Below, piece by piece: positions 7,546 to 15,099 of a stretch of 46,100 nt of DNA. Under the pieces are notes generated by a model. The model did no database searches and was not told the origin of the DNA. It saw only the letters and a program-made list of their open reading frames with translations. The stretch spans positions 1 to 46,100 of the forward strand of contig NZ_FNPB01000020.1 of the NCBI RefSeq assembly GCF_900107195.1, read 5' to 3'. Position numbers and translations under genes: made by a program. The stretch's first letter is position 1, and every line of letters starts with the position of its first letter. This stretch comes from Halobellus clavatus (GTDB taxonomy: Archaea > Halobacteriota > Halobacteria > Halobacteriales > Haloferacaceae).

Positions 7546-8684
7546 TGTGTCCGCTTCCGGGCGTACCGTAGCCCGATGTTCTTCGCGCCGTTGTAGTCAG
7601 CGTTCACCTCGTACCCGCATTTCTGGCACTCGAAGTGTTCTCCGTGGCGGTTGTCCTCGTGCGTGAATCCACAGTCCGTTCGTGAACAGCGTTGGGACGT
7701 GTGGTTCGGCTCAACTTGCTCCACGGAGACGCCCTGTTCGGGCGCTTTGTAGGAGACGTACTCGACGAGGCGTCGGAACGCCCAGACGTGGTGCCACGTC
7801 GCCTGCGGAAGTCGATCTCGAATATCAGTCAAGTCCTCGAACGCGATAACGTCGCAGTCGTGAGTGAGGGCTTCCGTGACGAGTTCGTTGGCGACCGTGT
7901 GGATGTACTGTTTCCGCCATGCTTCTTCGCGCTTCCCGAGTCGGAGCAGAGCGTTGTGCGCGGCTTGTGTGCCACGCTGTTGCATCTCACCACGCCGCTT
8001 CTCGAACTCACGACACCAGTGGTCGTAGTCGTCTCCCTGCCAGAACGTACCGGTCGATGAGACTGCCAACGAGTTGACGCCGAGGTCGATACCGAGGACC
8101 GTTTGGTCGGGGTGCCCGGCATCTGCCGAAACCTCTGCGTCACCGTCTATTCGCCGCGTCGAGAGTTGGATGTAGAACTCGTCGTCCACCACGTCGTATC
8201 GAACCGTACTTTCGCGGAACTCGTAGTCCTCAGAGAGTATGTATCGTTCGTAGGGTGTCGGGCTATCTGCCGGGAGGACGAACGACGGTTCGACCCGACC
8301 CTCAACAGTTGCCAGCGACACCTTGTTACGGTAGAAGGTCGCGCTCCGTGCGTCGTAGTCCATCGTTTCGGCGGTGAACGTGGGGCGAGAGACACGCTGT
8401 CCTTTCTTCCAGCGTTCGACACACGCTTTGACGGCTTCGACGGCGCGTTTGATGGCGGCTTGGACGAGTTGTGCCTGTAGGTCTGTCTCCTCTCGGAGGT
8501 CGGCGTAGAGCGCGTCACGAACCTCTCGCTTGTTGGTTCTGCACTCGGTGTACGAGGTGTCGGACCAACAGTAGTCGGCAGTTCGGTTCGCGCAGTACAG
8601 ATATTGCTCGGCAGTTCGGTGGAGTGCATCACGTTGCTCGTCGGAAAGGTCGAGCTTCACGACGGCGGTTCGACGCACCTCCAT
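7437..8684 (-). CDS. tnpB: TnpB RNA-guided nuclease
   Basis: The product has 415 residues from ATG 8684. Catalytic residues are Asp200 (VLGIDLGVN), Glu283 (IAFEDLTD) and Asp363 (NADYNGAKNI). A zinc finger (CSRTDC...CQKC) spans about residues 333-357. The N-terminus EVRRTAVVKLDLSDEQR belongs to the same branch as the fragment at 33596 and the decayed copy at 16940. It is the only gene of the element that splits tfb. The family cuts DNA matching the guide carried next to the right end, so it could cut an uninterrupted tfb copy and drive repair from the interrupted one. It is intact by motif and length. Confidence 0.95.
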   Translation of the reverse strand: MEVRRTAVVKLDLSDEQRDALHRTAEQYLYCANRTADYCWSDTSYTECRTNKREVRDALYADLREETDLQAQLVQAAIKRAVEAVKACVERWKKGQRVSRPTFTAETMDYDARSATFYRNKVSLATVEGRVEPSFVLPADSPTPYERYILSEDYEFRESTVRYDVVDDEFYIQLSTRRIDGDAEVSADAGHPDQTVLGIDLGVNSLAVSSTGTFWQGDDYDHWCREFEKRRGEMQQRGTQAAHNALLRLGKREEAWRKQYIHTVANELVTEALTHDCDVIAFEDLTDIRDRLPQATWHHVWAFRRLVEYVSYKAPEQGVSVEQVEPNHTSQRCSRTDCGFTHEDNRHGEHFECQKCGYEVNADYNGAKNIGLRYARKRTHRLRSSPKSGSGDAEVDLRITGGTLNGKSHRQIAGD

Positions 8685-8840
8685 ACTTCAGAGAGAACCC
8701 TACGGTACTTATACGTTCGGGAGTCGGTCGGTCGGAGTATGCTGGTTGTGTCGTACCATGTCGGTTTTCTTTCCGGCTTACTCACTCCCTTCGCTACGCT
8801 TCGGTCGTTCCTTGAGGTCGGAGGCTCCACCTCGAAAACG

Positions 8841-9194
8841 CTGAAACCGTCCACGCGTCTGTTCACGGCGCATTCGGAACAGCCGGCGTCGCTTCTGTCC
8901 CGAGAGTTCGTTCCCGTTCGCATCGGTCCCGCGGCCGATTTCCGTCGACAACCCACGATCGTGCCGCGCCGCGGTCAACGGAGCGCCAGTTCGTTCGCGC
9001 TCGTCTTCGTCGAACGCCCGCCATTCTGGCCCGTGGTCGATCCGCTGCTCGTCGATGACGAGCCCACACTCCTCGCAGACGGTTTCAATCGCATTGGTGG
9101 TGACCAGGCCGTCGCACTCGGGACACTGGTTCGCACTCGATTCCGTCTGGACGTCTTCGTCGAACGCCGTCTCGTAGATGTCTCTGGTTGCCAT
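8841..9194 (-). pseudogene. tfb: Transcription factor B, 5' part of a split gene
   Basis: It encodes the first 118 residues of TFB from ATG 9194. The zinc ribbon is complete (CPEC at about 24-27, CEEC at about 40-43), followed by the B-reader/linker region (GPEWRAFDEDE, GLSTEIGRGTD, RRRLFRMRREQTRGRFQ). The frame then runs into the left end of the tnpB element and stops at 8778. The rest of the protein is encoded at 6726-7298. The upstream DNA holds a hairpin and GTGTATTTGCCCCC (minus strand, about 9249-9266), similar to the motif before other leftward genes here. If translated, it could give a zinc-ribbon fragment able to bind polymerase but not promoter DNA. Confidence 0.85.
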
Positions 9195-9289
9195 GAATAC
9201 ACACGAGGGGATACACGCAAATCGCGCCTCTCGGAATGCCCCTCACCCATTAGGGGGCAAATACACACCACGGAGGACGGCGCTGATAC

Positions 9290-9465
9290 CGATGGACTGC
9301 GGTGGCGAAAGCCCGGCCGCGCAACGGCGCTGTGCGCCGTGAGCAGCCCGGACCGTGGAGGTGGTGGGAGGTGGCGGTGACCGCGTACACACCAGCAAAA
9401 AAGGGCGCGTCGCCCCGGCTATTCCCACCAGCGGCCGCGATCTGGCAATTCGAAATGAGTCCGCT
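9290..9465 (-). other. Relic copy of the 3' tail and terminator of the OB-fold gene
   Basis: The minus strand reads HFELPDRGRWWE then stop at about 9413-9455, matching the end of the OB-fold protein encoded at 11454 (HFPERGRWWEA). Homology continues beyond the stop: both have a T-rich tract followed by GCTGG, then CCATGG/CCACGG and GCCCGG words (about 9300-9405 versus 11335-11440). The relic lies just upstream of the split tfb. In the relic, a GGGGCG...CGCCC hairpin followed by six T (9397-9413, minus strand) looks like a terminator. The rest of 9195-9494 holds no gene. Confidence 0.5.
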
Positions 9466-9494
9466 CGATCAGTACCCGAACACGGATATCTCGC

Positions 9495-9911
9495 TCAGTA
9501 GTCCTCGAGGGCGTGCTTTTCCTGTTGAATGAACCTGGTGGCGGCGTCGATCAGGTCGGCACCTAGGCCGGTCAACTCGTAATACGAGTACAGCCCTTTA
9601 GTATCCGGCCTGGATTGCTTTCGATTCTCGACGAGACCGGCATCGACCAGCCGATCCAGATGGTAGTGGAGTCCGTTCTCACTCCGACCGAGCGCTTCAC
9701 CGAGTTCTTTGGCGCTCATCTTCTCTTCGTCTCGTAGCGTATAGAGGACGGCGAATCGGTTCCGCTCGGCGATTTCTTCGAACAGCTCCAAATACTCCTC
9801 GAGCCCGAGCAGGTTGTCTCCGTCGAACAGACCGGCGGTTACCGCTGCGATCGCGTCGGAACGTGCCTCCTCGTTGGGGTCTGGTCGTGGTGGAGAGGAG
9901 CTGTTGGCCAT
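9495..9911 (-). CDS. Winged-helix transcriptional regulator (ArsR-like)
   Basis: The product has 138 residues from ATG 9911. A winged helix covers about residues 45-110: RFAVLYTLRDEEKMSAKELG, then the recognition region GRSENGLHYHLDRLVDAGLV, and a wing with YSYYELTGLG. The arrangement matches haloarchaeal ArsR-type regulators that bind DNA as dimers. No metal-binding cysteines are present, so the ligand is unknown. A perfect inverted repeat upstream (9944-9963) is a good candidate operator for self-regulation. It resembles the regulator at 15844-16236 in layout (NGLHYHLD versus HNFHYHLDE). No obvious target operon follows. Confidence 0.85.
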   Translation of the reverse strand: MANSSSPPRPDPNEEARSDAIAAVTAGLFDGDNLLGLEEYLELFEEIAERNRFAVLYTLRDEEKMSAKELGEALGRSENGLHYHLDRLVDAGLVENRKQSRPDTKGLYSYYELTGLGADLIDAATRFIQQEKHALEDY

Positions 9912-9943
9912 GCGTGCGTCAGCCTACGGTGGCCCTCCCTATC

Positions 9944-9963
9944 AGGTTAACGGTTATTAACCT
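9944..9963. promoter_or_regulatory. Candidate operator of the regulator at 9495-9911
   Basis: AGGTTAA at 9944-9950 and TTAACCT at 9957-9963 form a perfect 7-6-7 inverted repeat. It lies 33-52 bases before the ATG of a winged-helix gene, where the archaeal promoter should be. An operator role is inferred from position and symmetry. Confidence 0.5.
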
Positions 9964-10009
9964 CGGATTCGCGTTGTAGTGCAATCGCCAACCAGGTGCG
10001 TTTATACGG

Positions 10010-10520
10010 TGAGCAGGCGCGTATCCACCGCCTGAAGGCCGTGGATACGCGCCGTCATGCTGGGCAACAGCTGCCGTCTGACCGCTTGTGCCGAGTTTCC
10101 CACGCGGGAGTTTAAGTGACAGGCCGACCTACAAAAGAGTAGGAATCGGGTGGAACGGAGCGGATTCCGTCCCGTCCTTCGGAGGTGGCCTGTCCACCCC
10201 TGTAACGAGGTAATATCCGGAAGGGCAGGCAGTGAACGCACATGCTAGAAGCGTGTGCCCGTGCTGACTGCTCGTAGCGAACCCGAAGGTACCCCCAAAT
10301 CTGCCGACGCCTGCTGGCGTCCCCGTGGCAAAAACAACACCGGGACGCCATACACGGTCGAGGATAGGGGTAACGGCGGCTTGGCACCGCCAGCAGTCCA
10401 CCACACCGATGCTGTGGGACTACCCGTGCCCGAAAGGTGTGGTAGTCCAGTGATTGGACTGCGAACCTGAAACTCCCACCGCTCGGGATTCCTCCGCGTA
10501 AACGCGGAGGAGGATGTCAA
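10010..10520 (+). mobile_element. PATE-type non-autonomous element, copy 1 (about 510 bp)
   Basis: The left end has a long hairpin (GCGTATCCAC with GTGGATACGC, around 10021-10050) and the right end GGATTCCTCCGCG...CGCGGAGGAGGATGTCAA, ending TCAA at 10520. There is no credible protein inside. Copy 2 at 16309 aligns with it along its length, and copy 3 at 34020 with its right part. Near the right end are GGCGG-CTTGGCA-CCGCC (10375-10391) and GGACTACC/GGTAGTCC (10417-10448), whose stems differ in the other copies but keep pairing. This matches the palindrome-associated elements known from haloarchaea. The right end resembles that of the tnpB element at 39624, so the part from about 10365 may be a guide RNA scaffold with guide ACGCGGAGCGTGAGCAGTTT. 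Confidence 0.72.
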
Positions 10521-11239
10521 ACGCGGAGCGTGAGCAGTTTGACCCAATGCGAACGTACGACGGGGACCCGATGCGCGATGTCCTCCTCGATCGGCTCGAC
10601 CCAACCGCGCACACCGAGTTCCTCGTCTACGTGATGGGGCCGTACACGACGATTCGACTCGACTACTTTCTCCGCGACGACGCTACTGTCGACGAAAGCG
10701 ATGTCGATCTAGGGGCGTTCGGCGACGCGGAAGCCGATCTCCTCGACGAACTGCGCGAGACCGTCGAGTGGCTGCGGACGGAGCTGGGCGTGAACGCGTT
10801 TCTCGCCGTCGACCCAGCCATCCCGACGGAGACCCATCCGGAGGAGACGGATCAGGAGCGGATGAACGTAATCAGCCAGTCGAAGGCGTACGCCGAGGCG
10901 AGCAACGCCGTCGTGTTCGTCCTCCCAAAAGCGGGCGTCCGCGATGGTGTCGATATCGAAATCGGCGCTGTGCTCTCCGGCTTCGATCTTGGGCACGGGG
11001 AGGGGACTCCACAGAAGCCACCCCAGCGATTTCACGTCTTCCGCGAACACGGCGTCGCGAGTGCAACGCTCGATGCTGTCCCTCACGAGTACGAAGTCGC
11101 ACTCACCGAGTACGGCACGCGCTCAGAACTCCAAGACCAACTCGCACGATTTCTCGCGGGGATACTTCGCTCGGAACGCCGTGGCGACCTACCGCCTGTT
11201 GACGACGACTCCGCGACCACTGACGGAGCGGGCGAGTAA
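10514..11239 (+). CDS. DUF7509-like protein with deoxyribosyltransferase-type fold signs
   Basis: The product has 241 residues from ATG 10514; an internal ATG at 10547 is possible. Features are VYVMGPYTT (about 39-47), SQSKAYAEASNAVVFVLP (about 121-138) and GVDIEIGAVLSGF (about 144-156). The order GP(Y)...S..A...VVF.LP...G...EIG recalls nucleoside 2-deoxyribosyltransferase-like folds, and the sequence resembles a haloarchaeal family I recall as DUF7509. No enzyme activity is established. The start codon and the GGAGGA before it belong to the right end of the PATE-type element that ends at 10520, so the element either inserted exactly at the old start or donated a new one. It stands alone, facing the leftward OB-fold gene. 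Confidence 0.75.
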   Translation: MSNAEREQFDPMRTYDGDPMRDVLLDRLDPTAHTEFLVYVMGPYTTIRLDYFLRDDATVDESDVDLGAFGDAEADLLDELRETVEWLRTELGVNAFLAVDPAIPTETHPEETDQERMNVISQSKAYAEASNAVVFVLPKAGVRDGVDIEIGAVLSGFDLGHGEGTPQKPPQRFHVFREHGVASATLDAVPHEYEVALTEYGTRSELQDQLARFLAGILRSERRGDLPPVDDDSATTDGAGE

Positions 11240-11419
11240 TCCGACGGCTCGACCGAAACGTCGCCGCTGGAATGTTCCCCATCCAGAGCCCCTTCTAAGG
11301 CCCTGAATAAGGATGAGTTCCTCACGGATACTGTGGTGAAAGCCCGGCAGCGCAGCGCCCGAAGGGCGTACGCAGCCCGGACCATGGAGGCGGGTGGGGC
11401 GGCGGGAAGCGGGTGAACG

Positions 11420-11442
11420 GGCACCAGCAAAAAAAGAAGACT
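11420..11442 (-). terminator. T-rich terminator after the OB-fold gene
   Basis: On the minus strand TCTTCTTTTTTTGCTGG follows the stop codon at 11454 by about 15 bases. A run of seven T after a coding end fits archaeal termination. The relic copy at 9397-9413 keeps the same feature. Confidence 0.55.
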
Positions 11443-11453
11443 ACGTCGACTGG

Positions 11454-12320
11454 CTATGCTTCCCACCAGCGGCCGCGCTCTGGGAAGTGGATATCCGACC
11501 ACCCGGTCAGCGCGATTGAGCACCGACCTTCGTACCAGTTCTTCGCTGCCGCCCGGAACCGCACTGTCTGCCCTTCTCGAACCATCGTCTGCCCGGATTT
11601 CTCCCAGCAGGTGAACTTGATCTTCCCACTGTCGTCCTCGATCAGCCCGACTTGTTGTATATTTGAACTTGAGGGGGTCCAGAGCTTGGTGATTTCACCC
11701 TGGACCGTCACTTCCCCGACGGGCACGTCCGGCACATCCGCGATGGGCACGATTGCCCCCGGCGCCGCCTTCAGTTCCTCGAGGGTCTCCAGCACCGCCT
11801 TCGTGACATCCCGCCCGCGCTGCACCTTCTCGGCCAGCTGCTTCGCGACGACTGCTCTCGCCCAGCCGCCCTGCACTTCGTCGCTGATCCGCATCGCCTG
11901 CTTGTTGACCGCCGCGAGTTCATCTTGCGTCAGCATCTCCCGGGGATCCGTACGCTCCACCGGTTCGGGCTCGTCCCGGCCACACTGCTTGGTGACGACC
12001 TCCCGCGTCCGCTTCGCGCGTCCCTCCTGCTCACTGAATTCCGCCTGGGCACTGATGTGCTCCAGCTCGGCTTCCCGGGCCTCGATGCGCTCCTCCTGTT
12101 CGAGAGTCTTCCCGAACATGTGATCCGGGCCTTCCTCGACCCGCGCGTCCGGATGGTTGGAATCGACTTTCGCCTGCACTTCCATGTCGACCGTCGCCCG
12201 GAACTCCGGGGTCTCGTCGACGACCTCGAATCCGTCCTCGTCGACCTCGACTTCATCGTGTTTCTCGAAAGCCTGTTCATCGACCGAAACTACTTCACTT
12301 GAGACGTTCTTACTTGACAT
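11454..12320 (-). CDS. OB-fold single-strand DNA-binding (RPA-like) protein
   Basis: The product has 288 residues from ATG 12320. The N-terminal half is very acidic and helical, with a probable coiled coil (EQEERIEAREAELEHISAQA). The C-terminal 100 residues look like an OB fold: VGEVTVQGEITKLW, then VGLIEDDSGKIKFTCWEKSG, and a last strand SIALTGWSDIHF. That pattern (TVQGEI, LIEDDSGKI.FT.W) is typical of archaeal RPA-type OB domains that bind single-stranded DNA in replication and repair. It has one OB fold and no zinc finger, unlike full RPA large subunits. A 600-bp GC-rich leader shared with the intact tfb lies directly upstream. A role in plasmid replication is inferred. Confidence 0.8.
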   Translation of the reverse strand: MSSKNVSSEVVSVDEQAFEKHDEVEVDEDGFEVVDETPEFRATVDMEVQAKVDSNHPDARVEEGPDHMFGKTLEQEERIEAREAELEHISAQAEFSEQEGRAKRTREVVTKQCGRDEPEPVERTDPREMLTQDELAAVNKQAMRISDEVQGGWARAVVAKQLAEKVQRGRDVTKAVLETLEELKAAPGAIVPIADVPDVPVGEVTVQGEITKLWTPSSSNIQQVGLIEDDSGKIKFTCWEKSGQTMVREGQTVRFRAAAKNWYEGRCSIALTGWSDIHFPERGRWWEA

Positions 12321-12935
12321 TGGAACTCACAGGTTCCTGAAGGCGCTCACGCGCCCGACACCGCGATGCTCCAACATCGCGGATTTACTCGACGACAACG
12401 ACCGACAGAACCATCTGCGCGCTCTCGCTCGCGCCTTCGCGAGCGCCCTGTGGGCGCGAGCGAGAGCGCGCCTGAGGCGGACGACTATCCAGCCCCGCGC
12501 GCCGACCCGCCCGGAGCGAGCAGCCAGCGGGATATGCCCGCTCGTGTCCGGCCCGATGTGCGGGTCCGTGTCCAGGGCGACTGTCGCCGAGAACGCGCGC
12601 CGCGGTGTGGCGCGCGACAGCGCAGGCGGCACAAAGCGCTGGAACGCGAAAGCCCGCAAGGGGCGCAACCGACGGGGATACCCGCTGGCGCCGAGGGCAC
12701 ATCCATTTTAGCCCGGAACGGGCGCGGGCGGTGCGGAGAGCGCCCGCACGCCCGGAATGGTCGGTCGCGAGCGACGCGGAGGGCGGCAGCGGCGAGCGGG
12801 GCGGGCCGTAGAGAAACACCGTTCAACCGAGCCCGCCGCTCAGTGACACAGCCGATATCCTGGTGGACTCAGAAAGGGCGAGGCCGCCTCGGTCGTCCCC
12901 CGACCCCGCTAGCACCGGAGGAACGAGGAGCGCAG
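12321..12935 (-). repeat. Duplicated GC-rich leader, copy 1 (upstream of the OB-fold gene)
   Basis: About 600 bp directly upstream of ATG 12320 align with 27168-27735, directly upstream of tfb. The most similar block, with few or no differences, runs about 12695-12790 (copy 2: 27440-27535). A hairpin with perfect 19-bp arms lies at 12417-12435 and 12453-12471, and smaller hairpins flank it. On the minus strand GTGTTTCTC near 12812-12820 resembles the motif in front of other leftward genes, so transcription might begin there and leave a leader of several hundred bases. Long rightward frames over this DNA are low-complexity Arg/Ala/Gly sequence and I do not accept them as genes. Confidence 0.7.
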
Positions 12936-12983
12936 CGTGGGGCGCGGGATGCCGAGCGGCCGAGGGCTTTCACGAGACGCGTC

Positions 12984-13313
12984 TCAGTCGTCTCCCTGCG
13001 CGTTCAACTCCCGAAGGGTCCAGACAGCGGTCGTGCCAATCCGAACACCATCGAAATTGCGCATATCGAGGTTGACCGTGGCTGTCCGAAACGGATAGTC
13101 CTCAACGAGGACACGATGGATGACGGTCCGGACGGCGTCTTCACTATATTGATCGACGACAGCAGCCATGGCCTCGTCGAAATGTGCGTTGTGGTGGTCC
13201 TCACGCGGTTTCCGTGCTCGATCAAGGACGAGTGTGATCACATCGTCGACCGATGCATGGGCTGGATTCTCCGTCCGCTCTCGAACGTCGTAGAGCGCGT
13301 CAGTCTCGGTCAT
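12984..13313 (-). CDS. Hypothetical protein in an operon with a ribbon-helix-helix gene
   Basis: The product has 109 residues from ATG 13313 (MTETDALYDVRERTENPAHA). It is acidic and appears mixed alpha/beta, ending VNLDMRNFDGVRIGTTAVWT, with no motif I recognise. It lies 27 bases downstream of a ribbon-helix-helix gene on the same strand and probably shares its transcript. The order small DNA-binding protein then small partner is typical of type II toxin-antitoxin pairs, but this partner does not look like RelE, MazF, PIN or HEPN, so the toxin role is only a possibility. Confidence 0.65.
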   Translation of the reverse strand: MTETDALYDVRERTENPAHASVDDVITLVLDRARKPREDHHNAHFDEAMAAVVDQYSEDAVRTVIHRVLVEDYPFRTATVNLDMRNFDGVRIGTTAVWTLRELNAQGDD

Positions 13314-13340
13314 GGGTAGTACCTATCCACTGTCGACGTT

Positions 13341-13673
13341 TCACGCGTCGGACCCGTACACCTGCTCGGACGTCTCCTCTCGTGCTTCTTCGACGGCTCG
13401 TTCGAGGTCGTCTGCATCGACTTTCTCGCCGAGTGCTGTAAGCTCGGCGGCGATCTCACTAGCAGACTCGTGGCTCTGTTCAGCTTCAGCGAGCAGCTGC
13501 TCCAGCCGGAGCGTGGCGATCGCTGTATTGTCATTAAGCTCGCGGAGATGGGCGCGGCAGGCCTCTTTGATGAACTCGCTCTTGTTGGTGTAGATCCCCG
13601 TTTCATCGAGGAACCGCTCGATCTCGGTGTCGAGCTCGACCGGGAACTTGACGCTGACACTCGCGTATTTCAT
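13341..13673 (-). CDS. Ribbon-helix-helix (CopG-like) antitoxin-type regulator
   Basis: The product has 110 residues from ATG 13673. Residues 1-45 form the RHH fold: the strand YASVSVKFPVELDTEIERFL, then GIYTNKSEFIKEACRAHLRE. The remainder (about 50-105) is an acidic helical tail with EQLLAEAEQSHESASEIAAE, which could bind a partner. RHH proteins bind operators as dimers through the N-terminal strand and commonly neutralise a toxin. A perfect 7-4-7 inverted repeat begins two bases upstream of the start codon (13675-13692), a likely self-regulatory operator. The gene at 12984 follows in the same direction. Confidence 0.85.
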   Translation of the reverse strand: MKYASVSVKFPVELDTEIERFLDETGIYTNKSEFIKEACRAHLRELNDNTAIATLRLEQLLAEAEQSHESASEIAAELTALGEKVDADDLERAVEEAREETSEQVYGSDA

Positions 13674-13674
13674 T

Positions 13675-13692
13675 GTAGTACCATCGTACTAC
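13675..13692. promoter_or_regulatory. Candidate operator of the RHH gene
   Basis: GTAGTAC (13675-13681) and GTACTAC (13686-13692) form a perfect inverted repeat with a 4-base centre, immediately upstream of the RHH start codon. Short symmetric sites at this position are typical for RHH antitoxins. TTGAATAC about 10 bases further upstream may be the TATA region. Confidence 0.55.
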
Positions 13693-13729
13693 GAGTATTT
13701 GAATACTGGCTGCCCGTGAGGGGAGGTTC

Positions 13730-13829
13730 TCAGGACGAGATGTAGTCGATCAACTGGCTGGCCACATCCTTGGTGCGATCGTCGACGAGAGAGGTCAGGT
13801 AGTGCTCGGCAAGTCCTCGAACGCAGTCA
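13730..13829 (-). pseudogene. C-terminal fragment of an unidentified gene
   Basis: A GTG overlaps the stop of the upstream winged-helix gene (GTGA at about 13827) and starts a frame that ends after eleven codons (TAFEDLPSTT). The next frame continues LAEHYLTSLVDDRTKDVASQ and ends IDYISS at 13730. This looks like a coupled downstream partner broken by a frameshift or deletion. I cannot name the family; the pairing with a winged-helix gene suggests a toxin or effector. Confidence 0.35.
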
Positions 13830-14186
13830 CTGTACGTCCTCCATCTTGTCGGTCTGGAGTTCCTCGAGACGCTCCTCACCGTAGTGTTCGTCTGCCGTCT
13901 CGTGGTGTCGGTGGAGCCGGTAGGCGGATTGGAGCCGTTCCTTGTCGTCCGTGATCGCCCAGTACGGGCGCTTGTGCCGCACGAGACCGCGTTCCTTCAA
14001 TCGCGAGAGAATCGCACTGACGGCGTCTGTATCCAGCCCGAGTTGTTCGGCGATCGTTGCCGCCTTCCATGCCCGGTCGTCATTCTTGTCGAGGAACAGC
14101 ACGATCCGCTCGGTATCATTCCGTTCCTCGAATTCGTCGGCATCAGCGTTCTCGAACTCGTCGATATCGATGGCACCGCTCGACAT
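13827..14186 (-). CDS. Winged-helix (MarR-like) regulator
   Basis: The product has 119 residues from ATG 14186. After an acidic start (SSGAIDIDEFENADADEFEE) comes a winged helix at about 25-90: TERIVLFLDKND, the recognition helix IAEQLGLDTDAVSAILSRLK, and a wing RHKRPYWAI. The C-terminal helix (HETADEHYGEERLEELQTDK) may dimerise or bind a partner. It is followed, with overlapping stop and start, by the broken fragment at 13730. It resembles small haloarchaeal regulators that accompany toxins, but no intact toxin remains here. Confidence 0.8.
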   Translation of the reverse strand: MSSGAIDIDEFENADADEFEERNDTERIVLFLDKNDDRAWKAATIAEQLGLDTDAVSAILSRLKERGLVRHKRPYWAITDDKERLQSAYRLHRHHETADEHYGEERLEELQTDKMEDVQ

Positions 14187-14308
14187 AACCTAGTGTTGGG
14201 GCTGTTGGAAAATAGCCGTTTGGGATGTTTGCTACCGTGGATGGGGTGGTTCCTTCTTGCGCTCAGATACATCCCTGGCGGGACGTGCTGCCGACTATGA
14301 GTCACTGA

Positions 14309-14845
14309 TCACTCCAGTTTAATTTCACATTGCGTAACAGTAGCCCGAATTTCGTTTGGATCGAATTCCGGATTACTGCCTGTGGGCGGGGCTGTCTGCG
14401 CTGGATAAGGGACAATCCACTCGTCACTACCTGATGGGTGGACTGTTGTGACGAAGCATTCGAGATAGTCCCCTACTGTGAGTTGATGGGCGTCGAAGAA
14501 GGAGGGCGGGATCGGAAGTGTCCCGGCAACCTCCTCGACGAGGTCGACTGGTTCTTCGTGACGATGCTGTTCTGTCACTTCCTCCGGTGGAAAGTCCGCA
14601 TACGGTTCGATTGCGGCGGAGCCGTAGGGCTCATACAGCTCCCATTTGACTTTTTCTCCGATCGCACAAGTGCGATCACCAGTGTCGTTGACTGTTTTGA
14701 CGACGATCAGCCGCACCTGGTTCGGTGGGACGGCTTCATCTCGTGGGACGATCGGCAGGTTGTAGTCGATTCCCAGTCGCTTCCAGAAGCAAATGTGCGG
14801 CGCATCTGGCGTCCCACGAATCCGTTCAAGGATATGGTAGCCCAT
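14309..14845 (-). CDS. Hypothetical protein
   Basis: The product has 178 residues from ATG 14845 (MGYHILERIRGTPDAPHICF). It appears mostly beta, with Pro-rich stretches (PIPPSFFDAHQLTVGDYLEC, PAQTAPPTGSNPEFD), no signal peptide, no membrane segment and no recognised domain. LTVGDYLECFV resembles a swapped-hairpin AbrB-like or beta-barrel element, but that is weak. Codon use and acidity agree with a real haloarchaeal gene. It stands alone; the region upstream (14846-15099) carries a family A inverted repeat. Confidence 0.6.
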   Translation of the reverse strand: MGYHILERIRGTPDAPHICFWKRLGIDYNLPIVPRDEAVPPNQVRLIVVKTVNDTGDRTCAIGEKVKWELYEPYGSAAIEPYADFPPEEVTEQHRHEEPVDLVEEVAGTLPIPPSFFDAHQLTVGDYLECFVTTVHPSGSDEWIVPYPAQTAPPTGSNPEFDPNEIRATVTQCEIKLE

Positions 14846-14944
14846 ATCCGTCGATTCGCAGGTCTCGGTGTTAGTCGATGGGGCTGGCGGGCTGTACGGT
14901 ATCTGGGTATCCCTCTACGAGAGTCGGAGTTGAAAAAGCATTTA

Positions 14945-14985
14945 TTAACCAACAAGCGCGAACTAATCGAGCATCTGTTGGTTAA
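14945..14985. repeat. Long-spaced inverted repeat, family A, copy 2
   Basis: TTAACCAACA at 14945-14954 and TGTTGGTTAA at 14976-14985 with a 21-base spacer. Together with copy 3 it brackets the UPF0175 gene and its broken toxin. It lies between a leftward gene start (14845) and a rightward one (15100), about 100 bases from each. Confidence 0.7.
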
Positions 14986-15099
14986 TATTCATCTCGTATC
15001 CTCTAACTTCCTTCAGTGGCCGTGGACGGGCTTCACCCCACAGGAGCCTTCCTAGGAAGCACCGAAGCGTTTGTACACTTTGCATACGAAGTAAACAGT

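Larger units (their letters stand above)
7299..8840 (-). mobile_element. tnpB-only IS1341-type element inserted in tfb
   Basis: The boundaries come from rejoining the TFB protein: residue 118 ends at 8841 and residue 119 begins at 7298, so 1542 bp are inserted. The right end (7299-7356) has the CCCCACCCT/AGGGTGGGG hairpin and ends GTAGTTTAC, the same form as the tnpA-containing element at 345-2224. The left-end region (about 8760-8835) contains a CCTCAAGGAACGACCGAAG hairpin word. There is no tnpA, so movement would need one in trans, and the element at 345-2224 has matching ends. No target duplication is visible, as expected for this family. Confidence 0.8.

Noticed and set aside
8687-8840. 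C-terminal extension of the 5' TFB fragment as a native tail
   Set aside because: The residues after position 118 (RFRGGASDLKERPKRSEGSE) are encoded by the left end of the tnpB element, and the true continuation is found intact at 7298.
12366-13319. Rightward 317-residue reading frame
   Set aside because: It covers the GC-rich leader repeat and the antisense of a good gene at 12984; composition is Arg, Pro and Ala rich and not acidic as expected for a haloarchaeal protein.
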